A stretch of 64,000 nucleotides of DNA from CAVSWN01 sp963770995. Lineage in GTDB: Bacteria > Acidobacteriota > Vicinamibacteria > Vicinamibacterales > CAVVIG01. This document shows positions 37,831 to 46,698 of this stretch, one piece after another (position 1 is the stretch's first letter; each line of letters begins with the position of its first letter). Below the pieces are notes generated by a model that ran no database searches, was not told the DNA's origin, and saw only the letters and a list, made by a program, of their open reading frames with translations. The DNA lies in the NCBI GenBank assembly GCA_963770995.1, contig CAVYRS010000001.1:1612001-1676000 (forward strand), written 5' to 3'. A program made the position numbers and the translations under genes.

Positions 37831-40243
37831 ATGAACCTGTGCCAACTGGCAAAGCAAGCCATCGTCCTCGTGCTCGCCATCTGCCTGATCGTCTCATCCT
37901 CACCGAGGGCATCTGCGCAATCGGCGCAAGCCGGCGGCAATGTGCCGGCGGGAGTCGATCCGTGGCCTCGTGTCACCACGGCCAACGGCGCGACGATCTC
38001 CATTTATCAGCCGCAGCTCCAGAGCTGGACCGGGAACATGCTGGACGCGTTTTCCGCGGTCACGATCAGGACGCAAGCGTCGAAGGCGACCAACTACGGC
38101 GTGATCTGGTTCACCGCGCGCACCGAGGTGGACAAGGTCAACCGCGTGGTCACGCTCGCAAACTTCTCGTTGAAGAAGCTGAACTTCCCGACGTTGACCA
38201 ACAACGGCATCGCGTACCAGACGGCATTTCAGGGGGCGATGCCGTGGACGCAGAACATGCCGCTCGACGAACTCGAATCGGCTCTGTCGGCCGCGTCGAT
38301 CGACCAGCCGCAGCAACGCGTCGCCGTCAAGAATGATCCGCCGCGCATCATTTTCAGCACGACCCCGGCGGTGCTGGTCCTGATCGACGGCCGGCCGGTG
38401 CTGCGTCCGGCAGCCGGCGGCCTGCAGCAAGTGATCAACACGCGCGCGCTCATGCTCTTCGACGCGTCGAACGGCGCGTACTACCTGGCACTGATGGACG
38501 GCTGGGCCGAATCGTCCTCTGTCGACGGGCCGTGGTCGCTAGCGAAAAATGCCCCCAGCGCAACGCTCGCCACGATCAAGGCGACGGCCCTCAGACTCAA
38601 TCGGAATCAGGTGATCGGCAGCGAAGAGCAATCGTTGAGCGCCGCCTACGCAGACGGCGAAGCGCCAAAGGTGTACGTCAGCACCGTCCCGGCCGAGCTC
38701 ACCCTCACTCACGGCGAGCCGGTGTTTGCGGCCGTCCCCGGTACTTCACTTACGTACGTGTCGAATACGGCCAACGACATTTTCAAGGACAGCGACACCG
38801 GACAGGTACTATCTGCTGATCGGCGGCCGCTGGTTCACCGCGCCGTCCATGCAGAGCCCATCGTGGACGAACGAGCCCGCCACGAGCCTGCCCGCGGACT
38901 TCGCGAAGATTCCCACCTACAGCCCGAAAGCCGACGTGCTCGTGTCGATTCCGGGCACACCACAGGCGAAGGAAGCGCTGATCGCCAACCAGATCCCCCA
39001 GACTGCCACGATCTCGCGCACGGCCGCCCAGTTGAAGGTGAAGTACGACGGCGCTCCAGACTTTCAACCCATCCAGGGCACGACGATGAGCCACGCGGCC
39101 AATTCGGTCACGCCGGTCATCTCCATGCCAGGAGGCTCATACTACGCGTGCCAGACAGGCGTCTGGTTCGTGTCGAAGTCGGCCACCGGACCGTGGACGG
39201 TCGCCACATCGGTGCCGCTCGATATCTATTCGATTCCGCCAAGTTCTCCCATCTACTACGTCACCTACGCGAAGATCTACGGCTACACGCCGACCAGGGT
39301 CTACGTCGGTTATACGCCTGGGTACTACGGCACCGTAGTCTCGACCGATGGCGTGGTCGTCTACGGAACCGGCTATGTGTATCCGCCCTATATAGGAGCG
39401 GCGTCGTGGGTTCCGACACCATACACATACGGCGTCGGCGCAGCGTTCTCGTGGAGCGAGACGTCAGGCTGGGCTCTGGGGTTCGGCCTTGGTTTGACGG
39501 CCGGAGTCCTGAGTCCGTGGTGGGGACCGGTGGGGTACTGGGGCTGGGGGGCGACGGCGCCAGCCTGGGGCTGGGGCGGCTACGGAGGCGTCGCATCCTC
39601 GAACTTCTACGGACACTGGGGGAATGCCGTCTACTCCGGCACTCGCGCCGCATGGGCCAACCCCGTCACGGGCAACATCGGCGCAGCATCGAGAAGCTCG
39701 TTCACCAACCGGGCGACCGGGACGAGCGGCGTCGTCGGACGGGGCGCGAACTTCAACGCGTACACCGGCAACTACGCGGCGGGAAGAAGAGGGGCCGCCT
39801 ATAACCCGTCCACGGGAGTGGTGAAGGGTGGGGCGCACGGGGTGTACGGCAACGCCTATACCGGTCAGGCCGGCAGCGTGAACAGAGGATTTGCCTACCG
39901 GCCGAGCACCGGCAACGGCGTCGCATACAACGGCAACAACGTCTACGCCGACCACAACGGCAACGTGTTCCGCGCGAGTCCCTCGTCCGGTTGGCAGCAA
40001 CTCTCCAACGGCGGTTGGCGAGGTGCGGACTCGAGCATCGGATCGTCGCTCGACAACCAGGCGTTCGCGCGCGGCGTGGGCAGCCAGCGTTGGGGCAATT
40101 TCAACGCGGGCGGCTTTGCCGGCAGCTTCGGCGGGGGCGGACTCGCCGACCGAGGCTTGGGCGGCGGCGGCTTGGGCGGAATGCGAGGCGGACTCGGCGG
40201 CGGACTCGGCGGCGGCGGCTTCCGTGGTGGTGGCCGCCGATAG
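37831..40243 (+). CDS. Exported protein with glycine-rich tail, one frameshift
   Basis: ~803 aa when joined. Signal peptide to SPRASA (residues 1-~28). A long mainly beta region follows, with repeats of YxS-VPAELTL / STTPAVLVLIDGRPV type (two or more related ~80-residue units). Then comes an aromatic/Gly/Tyr-rich region (GYTPGYYGTVV, GWGWGGYGG), degenerate repeats of the YNPSTG / AYTGQ / YRPSTG form, and a terminal tail of Gly-Gly-Leu/Arg. An extra base near 38808 shifts the frame. Related proteins are seen as large exported hypotheticals in Acidobacteria; a surface or matrix role is likely. Monocistronic, divergent from the decapeptide operon. Confidence 0.75.
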
Positions 40244-40340
40244 CGGCGTGAAGGGCGGCGGTTACGCCAACTCTTCCCACACGCGTCACAGGTCGACGAT
40301 CACATCGACGGCCGTTTCCATGTTCTGCATAAAAGGGCGC

Positions 40341-41648
40341 TCACGGCCGCAGCGCACTAGTCTGCGCTGCGGGCGTGAGCTTCAGCAGCTTGCCATTCTG
40401 GCTATCGGTGAGCACGTACACGGCACCGTCCTGGAACACCCGAACGTCGCGAATGCGCTCGTTCAAGTCCCGGAGGAGCGGTTCCTCGTTGACCACCTTG
40501 TCGTCCTTACCTAACTCGAGACGCAAGATCGCTCGACCGGCCAGCCCCCCAACCAGTACGCTCGTCCTCCACTGCGGGAACAGACTGCCCTGATAGAACG
40601 CGAGGCCCGACGGCGCGATGATGGGGTCCCAGTAATAGCGCGGCTGCTCGAGGCCTTCCTTCTCCACGATGCCCTCGCCGATCTTCGTCCCCGGGTAATT
40701 GATGCCGTGCACGACGATCGGCCAGCCGTAGTTCTTGCCTCTTTCGATCAGATTGAGTTCATCGCCGCCGCGCGGTCCATGCTCGGTTTCCCACAGCCGT
40801 CCGTCCGGCGCAAACGCCAGCCCCTGAGGCGTCCGATGGGCCATCGACCAGATCTCGGGCAGGCCGAGCGATGGATTGCCAGGCGCGGCCTTTCCTTCCG
40901 GTGTGATGTGGACGATCTTGCCCAGGTATGTGTCGCGCTGCTGCGCCTGCAGCGGAATCGGATCGCCCGTGGAGCGGTCGCCGATCGAGACGAACAGATT
41001 TCCGTCCTTCGGATCGATCGCGATTCGAGCACCGACCTGGGCGCCGGCGCGTTTGGTCACGGGGACGGTCTGAAGCAGGGTGGTCACCTTCGAGAGCGTG
41101 CCCGCGTCTTCATCGAGAACGGCGCTGGCCACCGTCAGCGCGGCAGTGTCCGCGTCGACGTCGCGCGAGTACGTGAAGAAGATTCTGTGGTTCGTCTGAT
41201 AGTTCCGATCGAGCGCCACATCGAGCAGACCCTGCTGTCCCCGCACATAGATCGGCGGCAGGTTCTCCGTGATGGTCTTGAGCGACGAGCCGTCGCGGTT
41301 GAGAATGCGGAAGCGGCCCGGCTTTTCGGTGATGAGAAACCGTCCGCTCGGCAACAAAGCCACCGCCCACGGAACGTCCAGGTTCGAGGCGATCGTTGTG
41401 ACGCTGACGTCCACGGTCTTGTGATAGGGCGCGTGGGTCTGGCCGGGAAACACGGGATGGTCGGTATCCAGTTCCGGCGGTCGCTTGTCGATGGGCTGGC
41501 CTTCGACCCTGAAAATCTCGAACGGTGGCCGCTCTTGCGTCGTGTTCCCTCTCCCTTGCGTCTGCGCGGTACCTTGCGTCTGCGCGCCTAGCATGGCCGA
41601 ACTCATCAAAAGCGCCGCCGCGATGGATGCAGTATTCGTTGGCTTCAT
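40341..41648 (-). CDS. PQQ-dependent aldose-type sugar dehydrogenase
   Basis: 435 aa. Signal peptide to LGAQ. The six-bladed propeller of the YliI/soluble GDH family: LDVPWAVALLPSGRFLITEK, GQQGLLDVALD with the catalytic region, AQVGARIAIDPKDGNLFVSIGDR, AHRTPQGLAFAPDGRLW and EHGPRGGDELNLIERGKNYGWP (PQQ/calcium site). It would oxidise aldoses to lactones in the periplasm and pass electrons to the respiratory chain. Start at 41648; the frame runs on upstream without a stop into the permease remnant, so the longer ORF is an artefact. Convergent with the glycine-rich gene. Confidence 0.9.
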   Translation of the reverse strand: MKPTNTASIAAALLMSSAMLGAQTQGTAQTQGRGNTTQERPPFEIFRVEGQPIDKRPPELDTDHPVFPGQTHAPYHKTVDVSVTTIASNLDVPWAVALLPSGRFLITEKPGRFRILNRDGSSLKTITENLPPIYVRGQQGLLDVALDRNYQTNHRIFFTYSRDVDADTAALTVASAVLDEDAGTLSKVTTLLQTVPVTKRAGAQVGARIAIDPKDGNLFVSIGDRSTGDPIPLQAQQRDTYLGKIVHITPEGKAAPGNPSLGLPEIWSMAHRTPQGLAFAPDGRLWETEHGPRGGDELNLIERGKNYGWPIVVHGINYPGTKIGEGIVEKEGLEQPRYYWDPIIAPSGLAFYQGSLFPQWRTSVLVGGLAGRAILRLELGKDDKVVNEEPLLRDLNERIRDVRVFQDGAVYVLTDSQNGKLLKLTPAAQTSALRP

Positions 41649-41659
41649 TGAACGTCCTC

Positions 41660-42120
41660 TTGCCCCCAATAGTACATGCACCGGCTTCTCGGCGCGGAGC
41701 AATACGACCGGATCCGAGGCGGCAGCGCGACGGGCTGGTAGATAGCAGGCGGCGAGCGCGACGACGAGGACCGCCGCCGCCGTCACCCTGTAGGTCAACG
41801 GGTCTCGCGGCGCGACGCCGAGCACCGTGAGCAGAACGCCGTCGCGGATGACAACGACGAGCAGGCGTCGTGGCGACGGCTTCAAGCGTGCGTGCCGGCG
41901 AGAGCGGCATCGACGGATCGGCCTCACGCACGATCCGCATCAACGGGGCGGCCAACGCCGCAGGGTCTCCTGTGGTTCGCGCGACGAGAAACCCCGATCG
42001 CAGCGGTATCTGTTGCCACGACACATACACGCCGCCATGTGCCGGTGTGTCAAGGCCCGAGCACCGGATGTCGCGGACGACGTCGAATCGTCCCACAGAA
42101 TGTGTTCCCTTCCGTGGTAA
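41660..42120 (-). pseudogene. Remnant of an ADOP-type ABC permease
   Basis: Two pieces of a MacB/FtsX-like permease. The first (from about 42110) reads VVRDIRCSGLDTPAHGGVYV and DPSMPLSPARTLEAVA, the periplasmic domain typical of acidobacterial duplicated orphan permeases. It then jumps, in another frame, to VIRDGVLLTVLGVAPRDPLTY and the C-terminal ...ACYLPARRAAASDPVVLLRAE end. The intervening helices are missing, so this is a deletion derivative, not a frameshift error. Confidence 0.8.
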
Positions 42121-42326
42121 CATTTAGTTGTTGGGGCAAATATCGGCGTGGCGGATGCGTGTTCATCACGTGGAAGGGTGATCATCCGCCGCGACACGTC
42201 CATGTTTATCGCGACGGGAAGCTGATCGTGAAGTGGGACCTGGACAATCAGAAGCCCATGAAGGGCGCTGCCACGCGACGCATCCTGGCGTTGATCGCGG
42301 AACTTGAATCGGAAGGGCTGCTGTGA
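42114..42326 (+). CDS. DUF4160-like small protein (putative toxin partner)
   Basis: ~70 aa from GTG at 42114 (GTG at 42159 is an alternative). The core WKGDHPPRHVHVYRDGKLIV is the His-rich signature of the DUF4160-type family, whose genes usually lie beside an HTH or DUF2442 gene in toxin-antitoxin-like pairs. The stop shares bases with the next start (GTGA). Biochemical activity is unknown. Confidence 0.75.
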   Translation: MVTFSCWGKYRRGGCVFITWKGDHPPRHVHVYRDGKLIVKWDLDNQKPMKGAATRRILALIAELESEGLL

Positions 42327-42790
42327 AGATCCGCTCTGTCACGCACAACAACCGGAAGAAGGTGTTCGAGGTCAGCACCTCGACGAAGAAGCTCGTCTTC
42401 CCATTTTCCAAGGCGAGGCCCACGCCTACCATGCAGGATCCGATCACTCGCCTTTTCGCGGATCAAGAGGCAGGGCGGGAGGCCTTCACGTACGTTCTCC
42501 ACTCGGGTCGCACCGGCACCGTCCACATCGAGCAGGTGCTCGAATACAACCAGGACCCGAGGTATCTCCGCGATCTTCTGCTTTACCGACTCACACTCGA
42601 AGCGCAGAAACGAATCGCCGAGAGCCCTCTGTCGAAGCGAGAAATCGTACGGCGACTCGGTACATCCGCGGCGCAACTATATCGCCTGCTCGATCAGACG
42701 AACTACCGCAAGTCCGTCGACCAAGTGCTGGCGCTGCTGCAGGTTCTCAATTGCGAAGTTGACCTGGTCGTTCGGACGAAGACTGCCTGA
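42323..42790 (+). CDS. HTH-domain partner of the DUF4160-like protein
   Basis: 155 aa, GTG start overlapping the previous stop. The N-terminal ~50 residues have VFEVSTSTKKLVFPFSKARP, resembling the DUF2442-like half of such pairs. The C-terminal helices include LSKREIVRRLGTSAAQLYRLLDQTN, a clear helix-turn-helix, followed by SVDQVLALLQVLNCEVDL. A candidate antitoxin and autoregulator. The role is inferred from gene order and HTH only. Confidence 0.78.
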   Translation: MKIRSVTHNNRKKVFEVSTSTKKLVFPFSKARPTPTMQDPITRLFADQEAGREAFTYVLHSGRTGTVHIEQVLEYNQDPRYLRDLLLYRLTLEAQKRIAESPLSKREIVRRLGTSAAQLYRLLDQTNYRKSVDQVLALLQVLNCEVDLVVRTKTA

Positions 42791-42812
42791 AGGTGATTTC
42801 AGACATGGTCGC

Positions 42813-42938
42813 TCAACGCCGCGCGGCCTCGACGCCCAGCACCTGCTCGAGCCACGGCTGCCATTTCGCGCGAATCGTTTCGACCTCGGTGGGTGTCTTT
42901 CCGTAGACCGACAGCATTGTATAGACGTAGTAATTGCC
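42813..42938 (-). pseudogene. C-terminal fragment of an unidentified protein
   Basis: 41 codons reading NYYVYTMLSVYGKTPTEVET and WQPWLEQVLG with a stop upstream and no start. It looks protein-like, but the family is not recognised. Confidence 0.45.
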
Positions 42939-43022
42939 TCATCGTGCTTTCCCTCCAGCTCTAGAAGGCGTAAACGGACCGCCGAAACGGACACCGGGGG
43001 AACCCGTTAGAATGCGGCTGTT

Positions 43023-43290
43023 TTGAGCACGACGCACGAGGTAACGGTGCTCCTCAGAGCCTGGCGCGAGGGATGCCGATGTGATCCGGCTGGACGATGC
43101 GCTGAAAGCGCTCGCGTCCCGGGACGACCGCAAGGGCCGCGTCGTCGAGCTGCGAGTCTTCGGCGGGCTGACCGCCGACGAGACCGCCGTTGCGCTCCAG
43201 GTCTCGTCGAAAACCGTGCTGCGCGACTGGGAGTTCGCCCGGGCGTGGCTGCAGCGGGAGTTGGCGCGCGAGGCTGGACGTGACGTCTGA
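43023..43290 (+). pseudogene. Internally deleted ECF sigma factor
   Basis: The first ~16 codons (TTG start) read STTHEVTVLLRAWREG, the N-terminus of the ECF sigma group that accompanies acidobacterial kinases. The sequence then jumps, in another frame, to LDDALKALASRDDRKGRVVE, LRVFGGLTADETAVALQVSS and KTVLRDWEFARAWLQREL, an intact sigma-4 helix-turn-helix. Sigma-2, needed for core and -10 binding, is missing (about 110 codons). Its stop overlaps the kinase start by 11 nt. A product of the sigma-4 part alone (from ATG/GTG near 43081) could still bind -35 DNA, but a working sigma factor is unlikely. Confidence 0.8.
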
Positions 43291-46099
43291 GCGCCTGCGC
43301 CAGATCGAACGGCTGTTTCAGGAGGCTCGCCAGAGGACGCCAGGCGAGCGCGAGGCGTTTCTCGAGCGCGCGTGCGCGGACGATCCCACGTTGCGTCGCC
43401 AGGTCGAGTCCCTGCTGGCGCAGCCGCCGGCCGGCGCCATCGACACGCCGGTTGGCGGGCTCGTGGCGGAGCTCGTCACGCCTCCTGCGCCCCGGCTCGC
43501 GCAAGGCTCATCGGTCGGCCCTTATCGCATCGAGAGCCTGCTCGGCGTCGGCGGCATGGGCGAGGTGTACCGCGCGCACGACACGACCTTGGGCCGCGAT
43601 GTGGCGATCAAGATCCTCCCGCGGCACTTCACGGCGAACCCGGAACGCCTGGCACGCTTCGAGCGGGAGGCGCGAATGCTCGCCGCCCTCAATCATCCGC
43701 ACATCGCCGCCATCCACGGGATCGTGGACACCGAGGGCGTGCGCGGGCTGGTCCTCGAGTTGGTGGAAGGCGAGACCCTGGCCGATCGGATCCGGCGCGG
43801 ACCGGCGCCGGTCACAGACGCGCTCACGATCGCGCGGCAGATCGCCGATGCTCTCGACGCAGCGCACGAGAAAGGGATCATTCACCGGGATCTCAAACCC
43901 GCGAATATCAAAGTCAGCCACGGTGGCGTCGTGAAGGTGCTGGACTTCGGCCTCGCGAAGGCGGCACCCGGCGAGTTGCAGTCGACGGTGACCGTGGGCA
44001 GCACGCAGGAAGGGACGATCCTCGGCACAGCCGCCTACATGAGTCCGGAGCAGGCGCGAGGACAGGTGGTCGACAAGCGCACCGACATCTGGGCATTTGG
44101 CTGTGTGGTGTACGAACTGCTGACCGGCCATGTGGCGTTTCCAGGCGACACGGTGCCGGACACGATCGCGGCGATCCTGGGACGCGAGCCGGACTGGGCG
44201 CGGCTTCCTCCGACGACGCCGCCGATGGTCGCGCGCCTTCTGCGGCGCGGCCTGGAGAAAGACCCGAAGCAGCGTCTGCGGGATATCGCCGATGCACGCG
44301 CTGAGCTCGACGACGCGTTGGAGAGCGGGAAAGCGCCGGCGATGGTGGTGGGACACGTGCCCGTTGTCCCCGCTCGTTCGCGGTGGGGACGATGGGCCGC
44401 GATCATGTCGATCGCGTTCGCGTCGGCTCTGGCTGGGTGGGGTGTGGGGCGCCTCAAGCCTGCTCCAGACAACCCGTTGTCCAGGGCGACGTTCACCAAG
44501 TTGACGAATTTTGCAGGCGATGAAGCCGAGGCAACTCTCTCGCCGGATGGCAGATTCGCCGCATTTCTTTCCGATCGCGATGGCCCGCTCGATGTGTGGC
44601 TGACACAGGTGGGTTCGGGACGCTTCGTGAACCTCACTCGGGAGAGCCACATGCCGGGGTTGAGACCGGTGCGAAACATCGGTTTCTCCGGCGACGGATC
44701 GGAAATCTGGTTCGGCGGCGCGCCCGTCGGGCGCATGCAGATCATGCCGATGATGGGCGGCCCGCCGAAACCCTTCTTGGGGGACCGGGCGGTTGAACTG
44801 GTGTGGTCCTCCGATGGCGCGCGGATGGTGTATCACACCGACGCGCCGGGAGACCCGCTGTTCGTCGCAGACCGTAGCGGCGTCGGCGCCAAGCAGATTT
44901 TTGTCGATCCGATTGTGGGAGGGCACCTCCATCATCAGGCGTGGTCGCCTGATGGTCGATGGATATACTTTGCGCGCGGCGTTCAAAGCACGCGGCAATT
45001 GGATTTGTGGAGGATCGCAGCCAGCGGCGGACAACCGGAACGGCTCACCGATCACCACGCCTATGTGGCTTTCCCGACACCGATCGACAATCGAAACGTC
45101 CTTTACATCGCGCAGGATCAAGACGGCTCGGGACCATGGTTGTGGGCGCTCGATACAGACAGCCGAGCGACGCGCCGGGTCGCGTACGGAACGGAGCAGT
45201 ACCAGTCGATTGCCAGCAGCGTCGACCGTCGCCGTCTCGTGGCGTCGGTGGCCAATCCGAGTGCGAGCCTGTGGACCGTGCCGATCCTCGATCGCCCTGT
45301 TGAAGAGGGAGAGGCGAAGCCGATGGCTCTGCCAACAGTGCGGGCGCTCGCGCCACGGCTTGCCGGGCGGTCGCTGTTTTACTTGTCCTCGCAGGGCACT
45401 GGTGACGGCCTGTGGCGTTTCGACGACGGCAAGGCTGTGGAGATCCTGAAGGGATCAGACGAAGCGTTGTTCGAACCGCCGGCAGTCTCGGCCGATGGAC
45501 GCCGGCTGGCCGTGACCCTGAGGCGCGACGGCAAACGGCGCCTCCACGTCTTATCCGCAGATGGCGGCGACCTCCAATCGCTCGCGGAGCCGATTGACAT
45601 TGACGGATCGGTTTGCTGGTCGCCTGATGGCAAGTGGATCGTGGCGGGCGGCGTCGACGATGGTGGACCTGGGCTGTTCAAGATTCCCCTGGACCACGGC
45701 GCGCCCGTCCGGTTGACCGCCGGCAGTGCCCGCGATCCGGTGTGGTCGCCGTCGGCAGATCTGATTGTGTACACCGGAGCCAACGTCAGCGTCGACGCGC
45801 CTCTGTTGGCGATTCGAGCGGACGGTACGAACGTCGAGATGCCGGCAATTCGGCTTCGGGTTGAAGGAAAACGGTATCGATTCGTTCCAAATGGCCTGGC
45901 GCTCGTGTACGCGCAAGGACCGTTTCCGGCGCAGGACTTCTGGCTGCTCGACCTGGCGACGAAAAAGTCGCGCCAACTGAGCCGCTTCAACAACTCCGCT
46001 GCCACGCAGTCCTTCGATGTGACCGCCGATGGCAAGCAGATCGTGTTCGACAGAGTGCGGGAAAACTCGGATGTCGTCCTCATCGACCTTGCTCGGTGA
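43280..46099 (+). CDS. Ser/Thr protein kinase with C-terminal beta-propeller
   Basis: 939 aa from GTG at 43280. Residues ~80-345 are a PknB-type kinase: glycine loop LLGVGGMGEVYRA (88-99), Lys111, HRDLKPAN with catalytic Asp204, DFG Asp222, and the APE-region equivalent YMSPEQARG. A TM helix lies at ~371-389. The rest (~400-939) is a TolB/WD40-like propeller with repeated SPDGR(W) motifs, facing the periplasm as a sensor. All catalytic residues are present. The sigma remnant just upstream overlaps the start, as in intact kinase/ECF pairs of Acidobacteria. Frame intact. Confidence 0.93.
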   Translation: MTSERLRQIERLFQEARQRTPGEREAFLERACADDPTLRRQVESLLAQPPAGAIDTPVGGLVAELVTPPAPRLAQGSSVGPYRIESLLGVGGMGEVYRAHDTTLGRDVAIKILPRHFTANPERLARFEREARMLAALNHPHIAAIHGIVDTEGVRGLVLELVEGETLADRIRRGPAPVTDALTIARQIADALDAAHEKGIIHRDLKPANIKVSHGGVVKVLDFGLAKAAPGELQSTVTVGSTQEGTILGTAAYMSPEQARGQVVDKRTDIWAFGCVVYELLTGHVAFPGDTVPDTIAAILGREPDWARLPPTTPPMVARLLRRGLEKDPKQRLRDIADARAELDDALESGKAPAMVVGHVPVVPARSRWGRWAAIMSIAFASALAGWGVGRLKPAPDNPLSRATFTKLTNFAGDEAEATLSPDGRFAAFLSDRDGPLDVWLTQVGSGRFVNLTRESHMPGLRPVRNIGFSGDGSEIWFGGAPVGRMQIMPMMGGPPKPFLGDRAVELVWSSDGARMVYHTDAPGDPLFVADRSGVGAKQIFVDPIVGGHLHHQAWSPDGRWIYFARGVQSTRQLDLWRIAASGGQPERLTDHHAYVAFPTPIDNRNVLYIAQDQDGSGPWLWALDTDSRATRRVAYGTEQYQSIASSVDRRRLVASVANPSASLWTVPILDRPVEEGEAKPMALPTVRALAPRLAGRSLFYLSSQGTGDGLWRFDDGKAVEILKGSDEALFEPPAVSADGRRLAVTLRRDGKRRLHVLSADGGDLQSLAEPIDIDGSVCWSPDGKWIVAGGVDDGGPGLFKIPLDHGAPVRLTAGSARDPVWSPSADLIVYTGANVSVDAPLLAIRADGTNVEMPAIRLRVEGKRYRFVPNGLALVYAQGPFPAQDFWLLDLATKKSRQLSRFNNSAATQSFDVTADGKQIVFDRVRENSDVVLIDLAR

Positions 46100-46170
46100 A
46101 GCGCCCGAACCGGAGCCGTCGGAGTCTTTGTGGCCGCCTCGTCCTGATCGCGCAAAAGGAGCACACAAAC

Positions 46171-46647
46171 ATGAAGCCAAAAAACACGATCTGCCTCTGG
46201 TTCGACAAGGACGCGCATGAGGCGGCGCGCTTCTACGCCGTCACCTTTCCGGATAGTGAAGTGACCGCTGTTCTCAAGGCGCCCGCTGATTACCCGGGCG
46301 GCAAGGCGGGCGATGTACTGACGGTGGATTTCACCGTTCTGGGTATCCCCTGTCTCGGTCTCAACGGCGGCCCGGAGTTCAGGCACAGCGAGGCTTTTTC
46401 CTTCCAGATTGCGACGGACAATCAGGAAGAGACGGACCGCTACTGGAACGCGATCGTCGGCAATGGCGGCAAGGAAAGCCAATGCGGTTGGTGCAAGGAT
46501 CGCTGGGGCCTCTCCTGGCAGATCACCCCGCGCGCGCTCACCGACGCGCTTGCGGCTGGTGGCGGTGAGGCCAAGCGTGCCTTCGAGGCGATGATGCCAA
46601 TGAAGAAGATCGACATCGCCACCATCGAGGCAGCGCGGCGGGGCTGA
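46171..46647 (+). CDS. VOC/PhnB-family protein
   Basis: 158 aa, PhnB/3-demethylubiquinone-like fold: ICLWFDKDAHEAARFYAVTF, LTVDFTVLGIPCLGLNGG, FSFQIATDNQEETDRYWNAI and a WGLSWQITPRAL end. AAAAGGAG precedes the start by 9 nt. Cytoplasmic; members of this group include metal-dependent and non-catalytic proteins, so the reaction is not assigned. 71 bp after the kinase. Confidence 0.85.
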   Translation: MKPKNTICLWFDKDAHEAARFYAVTFPDSEVTAVLKAPADYPGGKAGDVLTVDFTVLGIPCLGLNGGPEFRHSEAFSFQIATDNQEETDRYWNAIVGNGGKESQCGWCKDRWGLSWQITPRALTDALAAGGGEAKRAFEAMMPMKKIDIATIEAARRG

Positions 46648-46698
46648 CGTGGACGGCGACTCCGAGCCCAGGCCGCCATCCCGTCATGGGGCCGCCGC

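Noticed and set aside
43508..45121. 537-codon minus-strand open frame inside the first kinase
   Set aside because: Antisense shadow; kinase residues are on the plus strand.
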